DNA of 64,000 bases, from contig CANRJB010000013.1 in NCBI GenBank assembly GCA_947630845.1, positions 1 to 64,000 on the forward strand. The letters run 5' to 3'. This document shows positions 17,807 to 26,482 of this stretch, piece by piece; the first letter of the stretch is position 1; each line of letters begins with the position of its first letter. This DNA is from an uncultured Clostridia bacterium. Its GTDB lineage: Bacteria; Bacillota; Clostridia; Oscillospirales; Ruminococcaceae. The translations under genes and the position numbers were made by a program. The notes beneath the pieces were generated by a model. It was not told the DNA's origin. It did no database searches and saw only the letters and a program-made list of their open reading frames with translations.

Positions 17807-18661
17807 CTATCTGTTCTCGGAAGAAATTCTGTGCTGCCGCACGCTTGCCGCAGAGAGATGCCGCAGATCTTCAAACCGGGGCTTGAATTTGTGGTAGACG
17901 ACCTTTGCACGCTGTCCGTCCCGGTAAAAACGGGTCAGCGCATTATTGAAGTCCACCAGTGAGTCTGAAACGGTGATCATTTCACAGACTCGGTTCACGG
18001 TATCCTCATCCGTATTTCTGCCAAGCAGATTGCGGACGGTATTAAAATACTGTACCGTGTACAGTGGTGCTTCCCCGACAGGCTCATTCATAACGGGAAT
18101 GTCAGTCTGTGCAGGCTTTGCGTATCTGTTGCAGATCTCCGCAAGGCTTGGGGAAAGTGAATTCTGAAGACTCTCCACAAAATCCCCGTAATCATCATAC
18201 CCTCTTGCTATTTCCTCAAGTGCATCACTCTCCGGACAGATATCCGTTTCTTCCTCCGGTTCTTCCGGATGGAATGCATCTTCCACAGAGGGAATGAGCT
18301 GTAAAGAGATGTGTTCATCATGGATGAACTGCTCATAAAATCCCAGCCCAAGCAGGAAATCCTTGTCCTTGCTGACGATATAGAGCTGTTCCGATCGTTT
18401 TGCACCAATGAGATAACCGGCATACATGGTAAGTTGCAGGTCAAGCGCATTCTTGACCGGATCACTTGCCTTCAGACAGGCAGCAACTTCATTGAGTACG
18501 ACCTTCGCCTTGCAGGCAAGAAGCTGCTCATACAGTCCGAAGGTCAGACCACAGCGGTTTTGCGTGTAGAAGATATGCAGTGTATCCGCATCGGTAAGCT
18601 GACCGATACCCTGTAATCCCTCGATGTAGACATTCTCATAATCCACCAGATAAATTGCCAT
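17807..18661 (-). CDS. PIN/NYN-like domain protein
   Basis: 284 residues. The first ~125 residues look like a NYN/PIN-type nuclease fold: YLVDYENV (acidic patch Asp/Glu near residues 6-8), LQLTMYAGYLIG with the preceding Asp, and YIVSKDKDFLLGLGFYEQ containing two Asp. These spaced acidic residues are the expected metal ligands of that RNase family. The remaining ~150 residues are acidic, then helical, and end in a basic tail; I do not recognise that part. Likely a cytosolic ribonuclease-like protein of unknown target. It has its own consensus promoter and is the first gene of a minus-strand group. Confidence 0.75.
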   Translation of the reverse strand: MAIYLVDYENVYIEGLQGIGQLTDADTLHIFYTQNRCGLTFGLYEQLLACKAKVVLNEVAACLKASDPVKNALDLQLTMYAGYLIGAKRSEQLYIVSKDKDFLLGLGFYEQFIHDEHISLQLIPSVEDAFHPEEPEEETDICPESDALEEIARGYDDYGDFVESLQNSLSPSLAEICNRYAKPAQTDIPVMNEPVGEAPLYTVQYFNTVRNLLGRNTDEDTVNRVCEMITVSDSLVDFNNALTRFYRDGQRAKVVYHKFKPRFEDLRHLSAASVRQHRISSENR

Positions 18662-18777
18662 TTTCGTTCACCTCCTTCTGTTGGATCCTGCACTCCGGAC
18701 ATCTGTTCCGGCAGTGCGGAAAATCAGAAACCACTCACGGTTTCCGGCAGATGGCGTTCAGGCTGTCTGCCATATTC

Positions 18778-18806
18778 ATTATACCATACATTCCTCATTT
18801 TGTCAA
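18778..18806 (-). promoter_or_regulatory. Promoter of the PIN/NYN-like gene
   Basis: TTGACA (18801-18806) and TATAAT (18778-18783) on the minus strand, 17-bp spacer, extended TGG. It leaves a leader of about 110 nt before the start at 18661. Confidence 0.88.
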
Positions 18807-18917
18807 ATCTCACTACAAATTTTCCATCCTCCTATCATGATGGGAAATTAGTATCAGATGCATATTTTTTCGTCTTTGTTCATAGCATGTACCAAATCTA
18901 TGAAACAGGTGATACAT

Positions 18918-19643
18918 ATGCATAAAGGAAAACTGCTCAGACGCATCGGTGCGGTCACGGGGGTCATTGCGCTCACCATCACTGCGGCATGGTATGCGGC
19001 AGTCCATGCACAGAAAAATGCACTCCAGACCGATGCAGGCACCGGCAGCAGACAGGTCATCATCCTCGATGCCGGACATGGCGGCATGGATGGTGGATGC
19101 AGCTCGGCAAACGGCGATGTGGAGAAGAATATTAACCTTGCCATTCTGCTCGATCTCCGGGAGCTGCTGCGTGCATCAGGGTATGAGGTCATTGTGACCC
19201 GGGATGCAGATGTTTCTATCCATGATGCAGGAGTTGAAGGGATCGCCAATCAGAAAAGCTCCGATATGGACAACCGGCTGGAGATCTTCAACAGCGTGGA
19301 GGGGGCGATCTGTCTGTCCATCCACCAGAACCAGTTCACTGACCCCCAATACAGCGGTGCGCAGATGTTTTACGCCGACACCAATTCCCAGAGTGCCGGT
19401 CTTGCACAGGAGATACAGAACCAGTTCGTCGCCTTTCTCCAGCCGGAAAACAAGCGGGAGAGCAAACTCTGCGGCAAGGAGCTGTTTCTTTGCTACTACA
19501 GCAAGAACCCCACCGTCATGGCAGAATGCGGCTTTCTCTCAAATCCTGAAGAAGCAGCACTGCTTGTGACTGAAGAATATCAGAGAAAGGTTGCATTTAC
19601 GCTGTATGCAGCCCTTGTCCAGCATTGTTCTTCCCATGCATAA
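18918..19643 (+). CDS. N-acetylmuramoyl-L-alanine amidase (Amidase_3, CwlD-like)
   Basis: 241 residues with an N-terminal signal anchor (about 8-28) and a zinc amidase domain. Motifs: ILDAGHGGMDGG (first zinc His), EKNINLAILLDLRELL (zinc Glu), LSIHQNQF (second His) and the catalytic Glu in MAECGFLSNPEE. It cleaves the amide bond between muramic acid and the stem peptide outside the membrane. Length and architecture resemble CwlD, which acts in spore cortex maturation, but a vegetative role is possible. The start at 18918 has AGGTGA upstream; two earlier in-frame ATGs (18858, 18900) lack ribosome sites. Confidence 0.88.
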   Translation: MHKGKLLRRIGAVTGVIALTITAAWYAAVHAQKNALQTDAGTGSRQVIILDAGHGGMDGGCSSANGDVEKNINLAILLDLRELLRASGYEVIVTRDADVSIHDAGVEGIANQKSSDMDNRLEIFNSVEGAICLSIHQNQFTDPQYSGAQMFYADTNSQSAGLAQEIQNQFVAFLQPENKRESKLCGKELFLCYYSKNPTVMAECGFLSNPEEAALLVTEEYQRKVAFTLYAALVQHCSSHA

Positions 19644-19807
19644 TATGCATGTCCCGTCATCCGATCAAAATCCGATATCGGGAAAATGTCTGCGGTAAGA
19701 GTATCCTATAAGGTTCGTTTAAGCTTTCTGGTGTAAGATTATTTTGATAGAGCTCTTTAACAATTTTAACAACTTGGATCGAAATTGTAAACTTTTTTTA
19801 GACAGTC

Positions 19808-19836
19808 TTGACAACGTTTTCGACACATGTTACAAT
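19808..19836 (+). promoter_or_regulatory. Promoter of the transglutaminase-dockerin gene
   Basis: TTGACA (19808-19813) and TACAAT (19831-19836), 17-bp spacer, extended TGT. The stretch 19644-19807 upstream shows only a short CCGATATCGG palindrome (about 19671) and no gene. Confidence 0.85.
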
Positions 19837-19881
19837 GATTGTAGAAGGACAGAGAACCCTCATGGGAATGGAGATGATCTT

Positions 19882-21783
19882 ATGCGAAATCGTTTTATGA
19901 AATGCTTGGCGACTGGTGCTGCGCTTGCAATGGTTCTGATGCAGACCATGATCCTGCCGGCAAAGGGACAGGATGCAGATACACCTGACTTCTCAATTCT
20001 CGGTGCAATCGGTACACTGACGAAGGAACAGACGATCGCTGTCGCTGAATCCATCTATACAGGTCTGGCAGAACATGCAGATTTTGCAGCATTTTCCGAC
20101 CCGGATATGCCCTCCATTGCTGCAAGCACAGAGAATATACAGTCTCTGATGAGGGTGTACTCCACTGTCATCAGCGGATGGGATGTGGGTGTCCTTGCCA
20201 ATAAGAGCAGCTCAAACTGCCGTCTCCAGTACGACACGGAAAAAGGCGACTTCATCCTCGGCATGTCCATCTACTATCTGGTGGATGCGGACTCCTATGA
20301 TGCTGCGTATGCCGATGCAATGGCTGAACTCGATACCATCACCGCAGAGATAAACCCGGACTGGTCTGCTCCGGAAAAGGCTTTGTATCTGCATGAGTAT
20401 CTGTCTGTGCATTATAATTATGAAAGCATGATCTCCAGCGGTACACTGAGCGAAGAAGATGAAAAGCTTAGCTATACTGCCTATGGAATGCTCCAGAAGG
20501 GAAAGGGTGTCTGCGAGGCGTATGCATGGCTGTACAATATCCTGCTGCGGAGAGTCGGCATAGATGGACTGCTTGTCAACAGTCCGGCACTCAATCATAC
20601 GTGGAATGTCCTTAATATTGATGGGAAATGGTATCATGTGGACGTGACATGGGATGATTATGATGACACACATCCGGGCTTTATCAAACATACAAGCTTC
20701 CTGAAAAATCGCTCTGCAATGAATTCAAGCGGTCATACAAGCAGTGACTGGATGCTCTCTACCGGTCAGCCGGAATCCACACTGACAGTTTCCAATATGT
20801 ACAATTCCGGTTTCTGGACAAAAACAGATTATGCCATCAGCCCTTACGACGGCAAGTGGCTCACCATAGAAGGCAATGCCAGTGCAACATGGTTCAACCT
20901 CTATACCTTCGGTACAGAACAGTCCGAGGCAACAACGATTGCTTCCCAGAGTCAGCAGTGGCCGTGGCTTGATATGCCGGGTAAGTACTACAGCAATAGC
21001 TTCATCGTTGCATCTGTCAACAGGGGGACGATCTATTACACCACTCCCACCTCGATCATGGCAATTGAAAACGGCGTGCATGTCTGGATCTGCAATCTGA
21101 CGGAGGAACAGGCACAGAACGGCTATATCTATGGTATGTATACAGATAATGATACGCTGTACTATGCAGTTTCCAAAGGTCCTGCAAACGCTGCGCAGAT
21201 GTATTCGATCGATCTGACAGCTTACCGTGACAGGATCTACACAGAGGGCGGTGCGCCTGCGGAGACAACGACAGAAACGACCTCAACATCTGTGGAAACA
21301 ACGTACACATCCGCTGCCCCTGCTGCACCGGAAACAACGAGCGCACCAGAAGCTACAAGCGTACCGGAAACTACAAATGCACCGGAGACTACAAACACAT
21401 CTGCGGAGACAACATCTGTTTCTGTGGAGAGTACAGTTGATGTAGCCATGACGGACGTACCGGCAGAAGCTCCGGATACAACAGCAGCCTCTGAAACCAC
21501 TGCGGCAGCTCCTGAAACAACAGCCGAGACTACCACGACTACTGTGGAGACGACCACAGAGACTACGCCGGAGACTACTGCACTGCCTGCACCTGTACCC
21601 GGTGATGCAGACGGAGACGGTACGATCAGTGTGATGGACGTTGTAATCATGTATCATTACCTGAATGGTACAGCATCTTTCGATTCCACCAAGGCACTCA
21701 ATATGGATGTCTATCCGGATGACAAAGTGGATATTTTCGATCTTGCTATGCTCAAAAAGATCCTGCTGTACGGAACAGCATAA
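19882..21783 (+). CDS. Secreted transglutaminase-like protein with dockerin
   Basis: 633 residues. Signal peptide (about 1-32), helical segment, transglutaminase-core domain with a full Cys-His-Asp triad: Cys211 in GKGVCEAYAWLY, His239 in NHTWNV and Asp254 in HVDVTWDD. Then a beta-rich region (about 300-450), a long Thr/Glu/Pro linker (about 455-570) and a C-terminal dockerin (about 575-632; PGDADGDGTISVMD). The family includes cysteine proteases and cross-linking enzymes, so the activity could be peptide cleavage or transfer on the cell surface or in the cellulosome. An ATG at 19882 with TGGAGA upstream is chosen over 19744, because it begins the signal peptide and follows the promoter. Confidence 0.9.
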   Translation: MRNRFMKCLATGAALAMVLMQTMILPAKGQDADTPDFSILGAIGTLTKEQTIAVAESIYTGLAEHADFAAFSDPDMPSIAASTENIQSLMRVYSTVISGWDVGVLANKSSSNCRLQYDTEKGDFILGMSIYYLVDADSYDAAYADAMAELDTITAEINPDWSAPEKALYLHEYLSVHYNYESMISSGTLSEEDEKLSYTAYGMLQKGKGVCEAYAWLYNILLRRVGIDGLLVNSPALNHTWNVLNIDGKWYHVDVTWDDYDDTHPGFIKHTSFLKNRSAMNSSGHTSSDWMLSTGQPESTLTVSNMYNSGFWTKTDYAISPYDGKWLTIEGNASATWFNLYTFGTEQSEATTIASQSQQWPWLDMPGKYYSNSFIVASVNRGTIYYTTPTSIMAIENGVHVWICNLTEEQAQNGYIYGMYTDNDTLYYAVSKGPANAAQMYSIDLTAYRDRIYTEGGAPAETTTETTSTSVETTYTSAAPAAPETTSAPEATSVPETTNAPETTNTSAETTSVSVESTVDVAMTDVPAEAPDTTAASETTAAAPETTAETTTTTVETTTETTPETTALPAPVPGDADGDGTISVMDVVIMYHYLNGTASFDSTKALNMDVYPDDKVDIFDLAMLKKILLYGTA

Positions 21784-21797
21784 TAACCCATAACGGA

Positions 21798-21830
21798 AAG
21801 GACTGGCAATGCGCCAGTCCTTAGCTTTTA
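21798..21830 (+). terminator. Intrinsic terminator of the transglutaminase-dockerin gene
   Basis: A 10-bp perfect stem AAGGACTGGC (21798-21807) with its complement (21813-21822), loop AATGC, followed by AGCTTTTA. Confidence 0.85.
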
Positions 21831-21876
21831 TACAATCCTCTGCACAGCAGATGGTTTCCTGTCGGGATAGGATGTA

Positions 21877-23301
21877 TCAGGATATCCCTCCGGCAACCAC
21901 AGCACCGCCCCCGCTCTCCTGACTGTCGGAATATTGTGAATACTTCTCTGGTGCAGTCAGCTTTTCCATATCAGCAGTTTCCGTGAATGTCTCGATGATC
22001 GTTTCTTCATGAATATCATAGAAAATACTGTCCATTGCCACGATCCTGCCGTCCTGACAGTAGACCCGGACGGGGTACTTACTGTGGATGTCCCAGACCT
22101 CACAGATATACTCCTCCTCACCGATCGTGACCATATACGCTTCCATAAACACGGGATCTTCTCTGTACGCATCGGGTTTCTGCCGTTGGAGCAGACCGTC
22201 AATATACTGCTCCGGTTGGAAATCATCGTTGTAGACATCTTTATGCCAGTCCTCTGTTTCATCCTCATAGATGCACTGGCTGTAATACTGACCGTCTACA
22301 CGCAGACAATCGCTGAGAATAGCTTTCTCCACACCTTTCTGGGTCGTTGTGCGGTCAAGATAGTCATCACCGGAGCGTGTATGGTAGTCCTCCATATAAA
22401 GGTCGCCACGCTGTGAAGATGTGGAAAAGGTAAAACTGTCTGCCGTGTCAAAGAAGTCACGGTAAAACTCCACAATATGGGGATTTTCAATATCCTCTCC
22501 CCTGATGCGTTCGGCTGAGAAATCGAAAATGTCATTTTCATAATGCAGTTCGTCTGCATAGGCTTCATCCAGACACGTCCTGTAATACGCCATTCTCCCC
22601 GACATCCATTCCTCATTCAGGATGGAATCCGTGGCAGTCAGCTTGTACTCTGTCGCAAGCTTTGCCGAAGAACCGTCCGTTGCTGCCATTGCCCGTATGG
22701 TGTCCGACTCATCAAGGGCAAGGTAATAGGTCAATGTATCGGTCACATACTGTTCAAACCGATACTGTTTGTCCCCGACATCCAGCATTTCTGTCGTTCC
22801 CTGATAATCGGCATTTTCCAGATCGCAGAGAATGGAACGATACCTTTTTTCTTCCGGTACAGTGAGTGGATATGACACTGTGCCATTTCCCATGCAGAAC
22901 CCCTTACCATCATGCAGCAGAATGGAGCTGCCCATGCTGTTGTATTCGCCGTCTTCATTGCTCTCATACAGCATATAGCCGTCCATCACGGACAACTGTA
23001 TCACTTTTGTCCCATCCGCACCTGTAAAATGATAGTATTCGGAATACACTCCTCCGCCGATGATGTCCAGACACTCTGCCAAGCGGTCAGACTGTGCAGA
23101 TGAAAATGCAATGTCGGTAGATGTACCGTAACATAATGACCTTAACGCCTGCTCGACAGAATCCCATTCCGGTGCAGTTTCTGCTGCATATCCTTCCGTT
23201 TCGATCACTTCTTCGGTGGGGACATTTGTGTAAAACAGAGAACACCCTGTCAGACACAGCAATACGGCAGAAAGCGGCAGCAGCATATGTTTGTTTGTCA
23301 T
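21877..23301 (-). CDS. Lipoprotein of unknown function
   Basis: 474 residues with a lipoprotein signal (lipobox LTGC, Cys about 20). The mature part is rich in Asp, Glu and Tyr, with no recognised domain. Two halves show loosely similar beta-strand patterns, with pieces such as YRFEQYVTDTLTYYLALDES and YICEVWDIHSKYPVRVYCQD. That resembles outer-leaflet lipoproteins of the LolA/MucB type only in general character. Ribosome site GGGAGGA. No operon partner is evident: the next minus-strand gene upstream ends at 23427 behind a terminator. Confidence 0.8.
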   Translation of the reverse strand: MTNKHMLLPLSAVLLCLTGCSLFYTNVPTEEVIETEGYAAETAPEWDSVEQALRSLCYGTSTDIAFSSAQSDRLAECLDIIGGGVYSEYYHFTGADGTKVIQLSVMDGYMLYESNEDGEYNSMGSSILLHDGKGFCMGNGTVSYPLTVPEEKRYRSILCDLENADYQGTTEMLDVGDKQYRFEQYVTDTLTYYLALDESDTIRAMAATDGSSAKLATEYKLTATDSILNEEWMSGRMAYYRTCLDEAYADELHYENDIFDFSAERIRGEDIENPHIVEFYRDFFDTADSFTFSTSSQRGDLYMEDYHTRSGDDYLDRTTTQKGVEKAILSDCLRVDGQYYSQCIYEDETEDWHKDVYNDDFQPEQYIDGLLQRQKPDAYREDPVFMEAYMVTIGEEEYICEVWDIHSKYPVRVYCQDGRIVAMDSIFYDIHEETIIETFTETADMEKLTAPEKYSQYSDSQESGGGAVVAGGIS

Positions 23302-23374
23302 AGTCCTGTCCTCCCGTTATTTCCTCGTTTATTCGTCAGACCGCTCCAGTGCCTGCCGAATCAGGATGATGGGA

Positions 23375-23414
23375 AAAGGTCTGCCTTCAGAACCTGAAAG
23401 CAGACCCTTTTTTT
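23375..23414 (-). terminator. Terminator of the zinc-ribbon gene
   Basis: GGTCTGC (23378-23384) plus TTCAG pair with CTGAA plus GCAGACC (23394-23406) around a 3-nt loop with one mismatch. On the minus strand TTTTCCC follows the stem. On the plus strand eight T follow, so it may stop transcription in both directions. Confidence 0.85.
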
Positions 23415-23426
23415 CGTATGTTCAGT

Positions 23427-23894
23427 TTATTCGGCATCTTCAGCAGGTGCCTCAGTCTCAGCAGTCTCTGCTGCCTCCTCCTCGGCTGCTTCCACAAGTT
23501 CTTCCTCTACAGGAGGTTCAGGTGCTTTTGTACCGCAGTACGGGCAGAACCGCTGTCCCTCAAGCACATACTTGCCGCAGCAGGAGCAGATGGATGCACT
23601 GTCGAGTGCAGCAAGTTCTACTCTTGCCTGTGCGAGTTCCTCTCTCACCTCTGCGATCTGAGCAAGCTGTTCAGCGAAATTTTCATCTCCCTGTTCAGCA
23701 TACAGCTCCTCATACTTCTTTCCGATCTCCATGTACAGAGCATTCAGCTTGCTCTCCGCATGGGACATGGTATTTTTGATTTTTGCCTTTTCAGCAACCT
23801 TCTTGGTGCCGTCTACGGCACCCTTTGCGAGCTTGCCGGCGGAATTCTTCACATCCTCGCCAAACTTAAACAGTTTATCCTTTACTTCACTCAT
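23427..23894 (-). CDS. Coiled-coil protein with zinc ribbon
   Basis: 155 residues. A charged, Lys-rich helical N-terminal half (about 1-95), probably coiled coil, is followed by a four-Cys zinc ribbon (CSCCGKYVLEGQRFCPYCG, about 103-121) and an acidic Ala/Glu tail. Such proteins are common in Firmicutes next to unrelated genes and have no assigned role. The arrangement suggests a zinc-stabilised cytosolic adaptor. It has its own promoter and terminator, so it is monocistronic. Confidence 0.85.
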   Translation of the reverse strand: MSEVKDKLFKFGEDVKNSAGKLAKGAVDGTKKVAEKAKIKNTMSHAESKLNALYMEIGKKYEELYAEQGDENFAEQLAQIAEVREELAQARVELAALDSASICSCCGKYVLEGQRFCPYCGTKAPEPPVEEELVEAAEEEAAETAETEAPAEDAE

Positions 23895-23943
23895 CGGTAT
23901 GCCCTCCTTAATATTTTGTCGGTGTTTCCACCGTCTGTATACA

Positions 23944-23972
23944 AGTTTACCACACTTTCAGTGAAATGTCAA
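23944..23972 (-). promoter_or_regulatory. Promoter of the zinc-ribbon gene
   Basis: TTGACA (23967-23972) and TAAACT (23944-23949) on the minus strand, 17-bp spacer, extended TGG. Confidence 0.75.
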
Positions 23973-24004
23973 GTACATTCTGGAAAAAATAACGTAAAAA
24001 ATAT

Positions 24005-24277
24005 TTACATTTGTTTTACAGCATCGTGTTCCCTTAAAAAATCTGCAAATTCCTGCATCTGCTGTTCATCTGTCCGGAACACCAGTACAGCATCTTCTCC
24101 GTATTCTGCCCTCAATTGCTCCAGCATTTGTTCGGGGCGGAAATAGTTGAGAAACATGTCTGCTGTCTCAAGGGATTCCACAGCGAGTGCTGTTTCGTCC
24201 GCCGGCATCTGGCAGTTATACTTTCCGTCTTTCATGCGGCAAATCAATTTGATTTTCTGCGGCTGTTCATGTTCCAT
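24005..24277 (-). CDS. Small hypothetical protein
   Basis: 90 residues, acidic, no membrane segment and no recognised domain. The composition (Met, Gln, Glu rich) and predicted alpha/beta pattern suggest a small soluble protein. AAAGGAAG lies 7 nt upstream of the ATG. The DUF4250 gene ends 39 bp upstream on the same strand, so the two are probably cotranscribed. The function is unknown. Confidence 0.65.
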   Translation of the reverse strand: MEHEQPQKIKLICRMKDGKYNCQMPADETALAVESLETADMFLNYFRPEQMLEQLRAEYGEDAVLVFRTDEQQMQEFADFLREHDAVKQM

Positions 24278-24316
24278 GCAGCGGCTTCCTTTCTTTCCAT
24301 CTATGTGATGCTTGTC

Positions 24317-24499
24317 TCAGGTACATCTGAAACGATTCTGCGTTTCATCGTAGACATAGCCGATGCTTGAAAGCTTTTCCTCGATCTCCTGTCGGCTGAT
24401 GTCGTTTGCTTTGCAGAATTCCTCTAAGGACGGATAAAAATCACGGAGCTGTGTGTTCAGAAAGCTCAGCAGTATCGCCGGATCGTTCGGAATGTTCAT
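24317..24499 (-). CDS. DUF4250 family small protein
   Basis: 60 residues. The N-terminal MNIPNDPAILLSFLNTQLRD and the IGYVYDETQNRF near the end match the DUF4250 pattern of short proteins in Firmicutes and Bacteroidetes. The predicted helices look like a small helix-turn-helix-like fold, but its role is unknown. The ribosome site AAAGGGTGG supports the start. It lies downstream of a frameshifted small membrane-protein gene on the same strand. Confidence 0.85.
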   Translation of the reverse strand: MNIPNDPAILLSFLNTQLRDFYPSLEEFCKANDISRQEIEEKLSSIGYVYDETQNRFRCT

Positions 24500-24532
24500 A
24501 AAATATCCACCCTTTCTGTTGGTCTGTGTATA

Positions 24533-24771
24533 TCAGGGAGGCATAGAGACGCTTGTAACAAGCCAATCCCCTGATGCGTCCTTCTGTATGGCACACCTTG
24601 TCAGAATATCCCCGTCACCCCGGGTAAGATTATCATTCTCGTCAAACCATTCCAACGAGTACTGAAACCATCAGGAAACACAGCGATGCGCATAAAACCC
24701 ACAAACAAAATCATGCTCACAAGCAATGGAACACCGATGTATCTGCGCTTGCATCTCTTTTGATTTATCAT
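24533..24771 (-). pseudogene. Frameshifted small membrane-anchored protein gene
   Basis: On the minus strand an ATG at 24771 opens a reading frame (MINQKRCKRRYIGVPLLVSM...) with a basic start and one membrane helix (LLVSMILFVGFMRIAV). After about residue 33 the natural-looking continuation moves to another frame: WFQYSLEWFDENDNLTRGDG, then ILTRCAIQKDASGDWLVTSV and SMPP, ending at TGA 24533-24535. A one-base change near 24670 would join the two parts into a protein of about 78 residues. This is either a real frameshift or a sequencing error. The read frames were worked out by eye. Confidence 0.5.
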
Positions 24772-24909
24772 TTTCTTATCTCATCCCGGTAAATTTACAT
24801 TTATTATACCATAACGACTGGATTTTGTCAAGAAAAAATAGTTTAAGATTCGGTAAAGAGCCTACAGAGGAATATTTTTGAAAAATTATAAAAAAATTAC
24901 AAATTCCTC

Positions 24910-24938
24910 TTGCAGGATCAGGAAAAATAGTGTATAAT
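24910..24938 (+). promoter_or_regulatory. Promoter of the glycolytic cluster
   Basis: TTGCAG (24910-24915) and TATAAT (24933-24938) with a 17-bp spacer, about 75 bp before pgk. Confidence 0.8.
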
Positions 24939-25012
24939 AAATATATGGTGTGCCAGACTGCACACAGAATCTGGGGCACGACCCCAAATTTATCTGAAAG
25001 GATGTCATAACA

Positions 25013-26233
25013 ATGGCAGGTTTGAACAAGGTAACAGTAGAAGATCTCGAGGTCAAGGGCAAAAAGGTACTCGTTCGTGTGGACTTCAATGTGCCGCTGA
25101 AGGATGGCGTTATCACCAATGATAACCGTATTCAGGCTGCTCTCCCCACCATCAACAAGCTCACGGAGAACGGTGCAAAGGTTGTTCTGTGTTCCCATCT
25201 GGGAAAGCCGAAGAATGGTCCGGAGGATAAATTCTCCCTGAAACCGGCAGCAGACAGGCTTGCAGAGTTGGTTTCCGCTAAGGTGACATTTGCAAAGGAT
25301 GATAACGTAGTCGGCGAGAATGCCAAGAAGGCAGTTGCAGAAATGCAGGACGGCGAGATCGTTGTTCTGGAGAATACACGTTTCCGTGGCGCAGAGGAAA
25401 CCAAGAACGGCGAGGACTTTGCTAAGGAGCTTGCTGATCTCGTAGATGGTGAGGTATTCGTGATGGATGCCTTCGGTTCTGCGCACAGAGCGCATGCTTC
25501 TACCGCAGGCGTAACAAAATTTGTCAAGGAAACCGCAGTCGGCTACCTGATGCAGAAGGAGATCAAGTATCTCGGCAATGCTGTAGAAGTTCCGGAGCGT
25601 CCGTTTGTTGCCATTCTGGGCGGTGCAAAGGTTGCTGACAAGCTGAATGTCATCTCTAACCTGCTCGAAAAGTGCGACACCCTCATCATCGGCGGCGGTA
25701 TGGCTTACACCTTCCTGAAGGCACAGGGCGGCTCTGTCGGCAATTCTCTGGTAGATGATGAGAAGCTTGACTACTGCAAGGATATGCTCGCAAAAGCTGA
25801 GCAGCTTGGTAAGAAGATCCTGCTGCCGGTAGATACTACCGTTGCAGCTGCATTCCCGGATCCGATCGATGCAGAGATCGCTGTAGAGGTCGTTCCGGCA
25901 ATGGAGATCCCGGCTGACAAGATGGGTCTGGACATCGGCACAGAGACACAGAAACTGTTTGCAGATGCTGTAAAGTCCGCTAAGACAGTCGTATGGAACG
26001 GACCGATGGGTGTATTTGAGAATCCGATCCTTGCAAAGGGCACGATCGCTGTTGCACAGGCACTTGCTGATACAGAGGCTACCACCATCATCGGCGGCGG
26101 CGATTCCGCAGCAGCAGTAATGCAGCTTGGGTTCGCTGACAAGATGAGCCATATCTCTACAGGCGGCGGTGCATCTCTCGAATACCTTGAGGGCAAGGTA
26201 CTTCCGGGCGTTGCTGTGATTGCAGAGAAGTAA
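25013..26233 (+). CDS. pgk: Phosphoglycerate kinase
   Basis: 406 residues, transferring phosphate from 1,3-bisphosphoglycerate to ADP in glycolysis. Visible: VRVDFNVPL near the N-terminus, the HLGKPKNG substrate-Arg/His region, [23 protein letters not shown], and the nucleotide loop [13 protein letters not shown] near residue 363. Full length for the family. AAAGGATG gives the ribosome site. It leads a glycolytic group with tpiA and gpmI. The synonymous codon use appears strongly biased, as expected of a highly expressed gene. Confidence 0.97.
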   Translation: MAGLNKVTVEDLEVKGKKVLVRVDFNVPLKDGVITNDNRIQAALPTINKLTENGAKVVLCSHLGKPKNGPEDKFSLKPAADRLAELVSAKVTFAKDDNVVGENAKKAVAEMQDGEIVVLENTRFRGAEETKNGEDFAKELADLVDGEVFVMDAFGSAHRAHASTAGVTKFVKETAVGYLMQKEIKYLGNAVEVPERPFVAILGGAKVADKLNVISNLLEKCDTLIIGGGMAYTFLKAQGGSVGNSLVDDEKLDYCKDMLAKAEQLGKKILLPVDTTVAAAFPDPIDAEIAVEVVPAMEIPADKMGLDIGTETQKLFADAVKSAKTVVWNGPMGVFENPILAKGTIAVAQALADTEATTIIGGGDSAAAVMQLGFADKMSHISTGGGASLEYLEGKVLPGVAVIAEK

Positions 26234-26247
26234 GCATAATTGAATCC

Positions 26248-26308
26248 CCCGGAAACTTCCGGGAAGGTCTGTTGAAATGCAAAGGGCGGAGAATTGACTT
26301 CCGCCCTG
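26248..26308 (+). terminator. Two hairpins after pgk, possible partial terminator
   Basis: A 6-bp stem CCCGGA/TCCGGG (26248-26263) is followed by GGGCGGA/TCCGCCC (26284-26306) and then TGTTTG. The U-run is weak, so read-through into the small ORF and tpiA is likely. The stems could set the pgk:tpiA transcript ratio. Confidence 0.45.
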
Positions 26309-26329
26309 TTTGCAAGGAGGATATCTGGA

Positions 26330-26431
26330 ATGCAGGATCAACAATCAGGATGTGCGGCGGTGGCTGCACTGATGTGTGTACTTTGCTTTCTGGCAGCACA
26401 GATGCTGCGGACGAGAGACAGAAATGTCTAA
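26330..26431 (+). CDS. 33-residue membrane peptide
   Basis: A short open frame begins ATGCAGGATC at 26330 and stops at TAA 26429-26431. AAGGAGG lies at 26314-26320 with 9-nt spacing, a strong site with no other gene to serve. The peptide starts MQDQQSGCAAV and has one hydrophobic helix (CAAVAALMCVLCFLAAQML, about 8-26) followed by a basic RTRDR end. This fits a single-pass membrane small protein with its C-terminus inside. It lies between pgk and tpiA on the same strand. The function is unknown. Confidence 0.6.
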   Translation: MQDQQSGCAAVAALMCVLCFLAAQMLRTRDRNV

Positions 26432-26482
26432 CACTATCCCTTCCGTAAAGCAGATCATAATTTCAAAAAGGAGTAGATAAAC

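Noticed and set aside
24776..26344. Long open frame (522 codons) on the minus strand opposite pgk
   Set aside because: It is the mirror of a highly codon-biased gene, with no ribosome site and Cys/Leu/His-rich nonsense composition.
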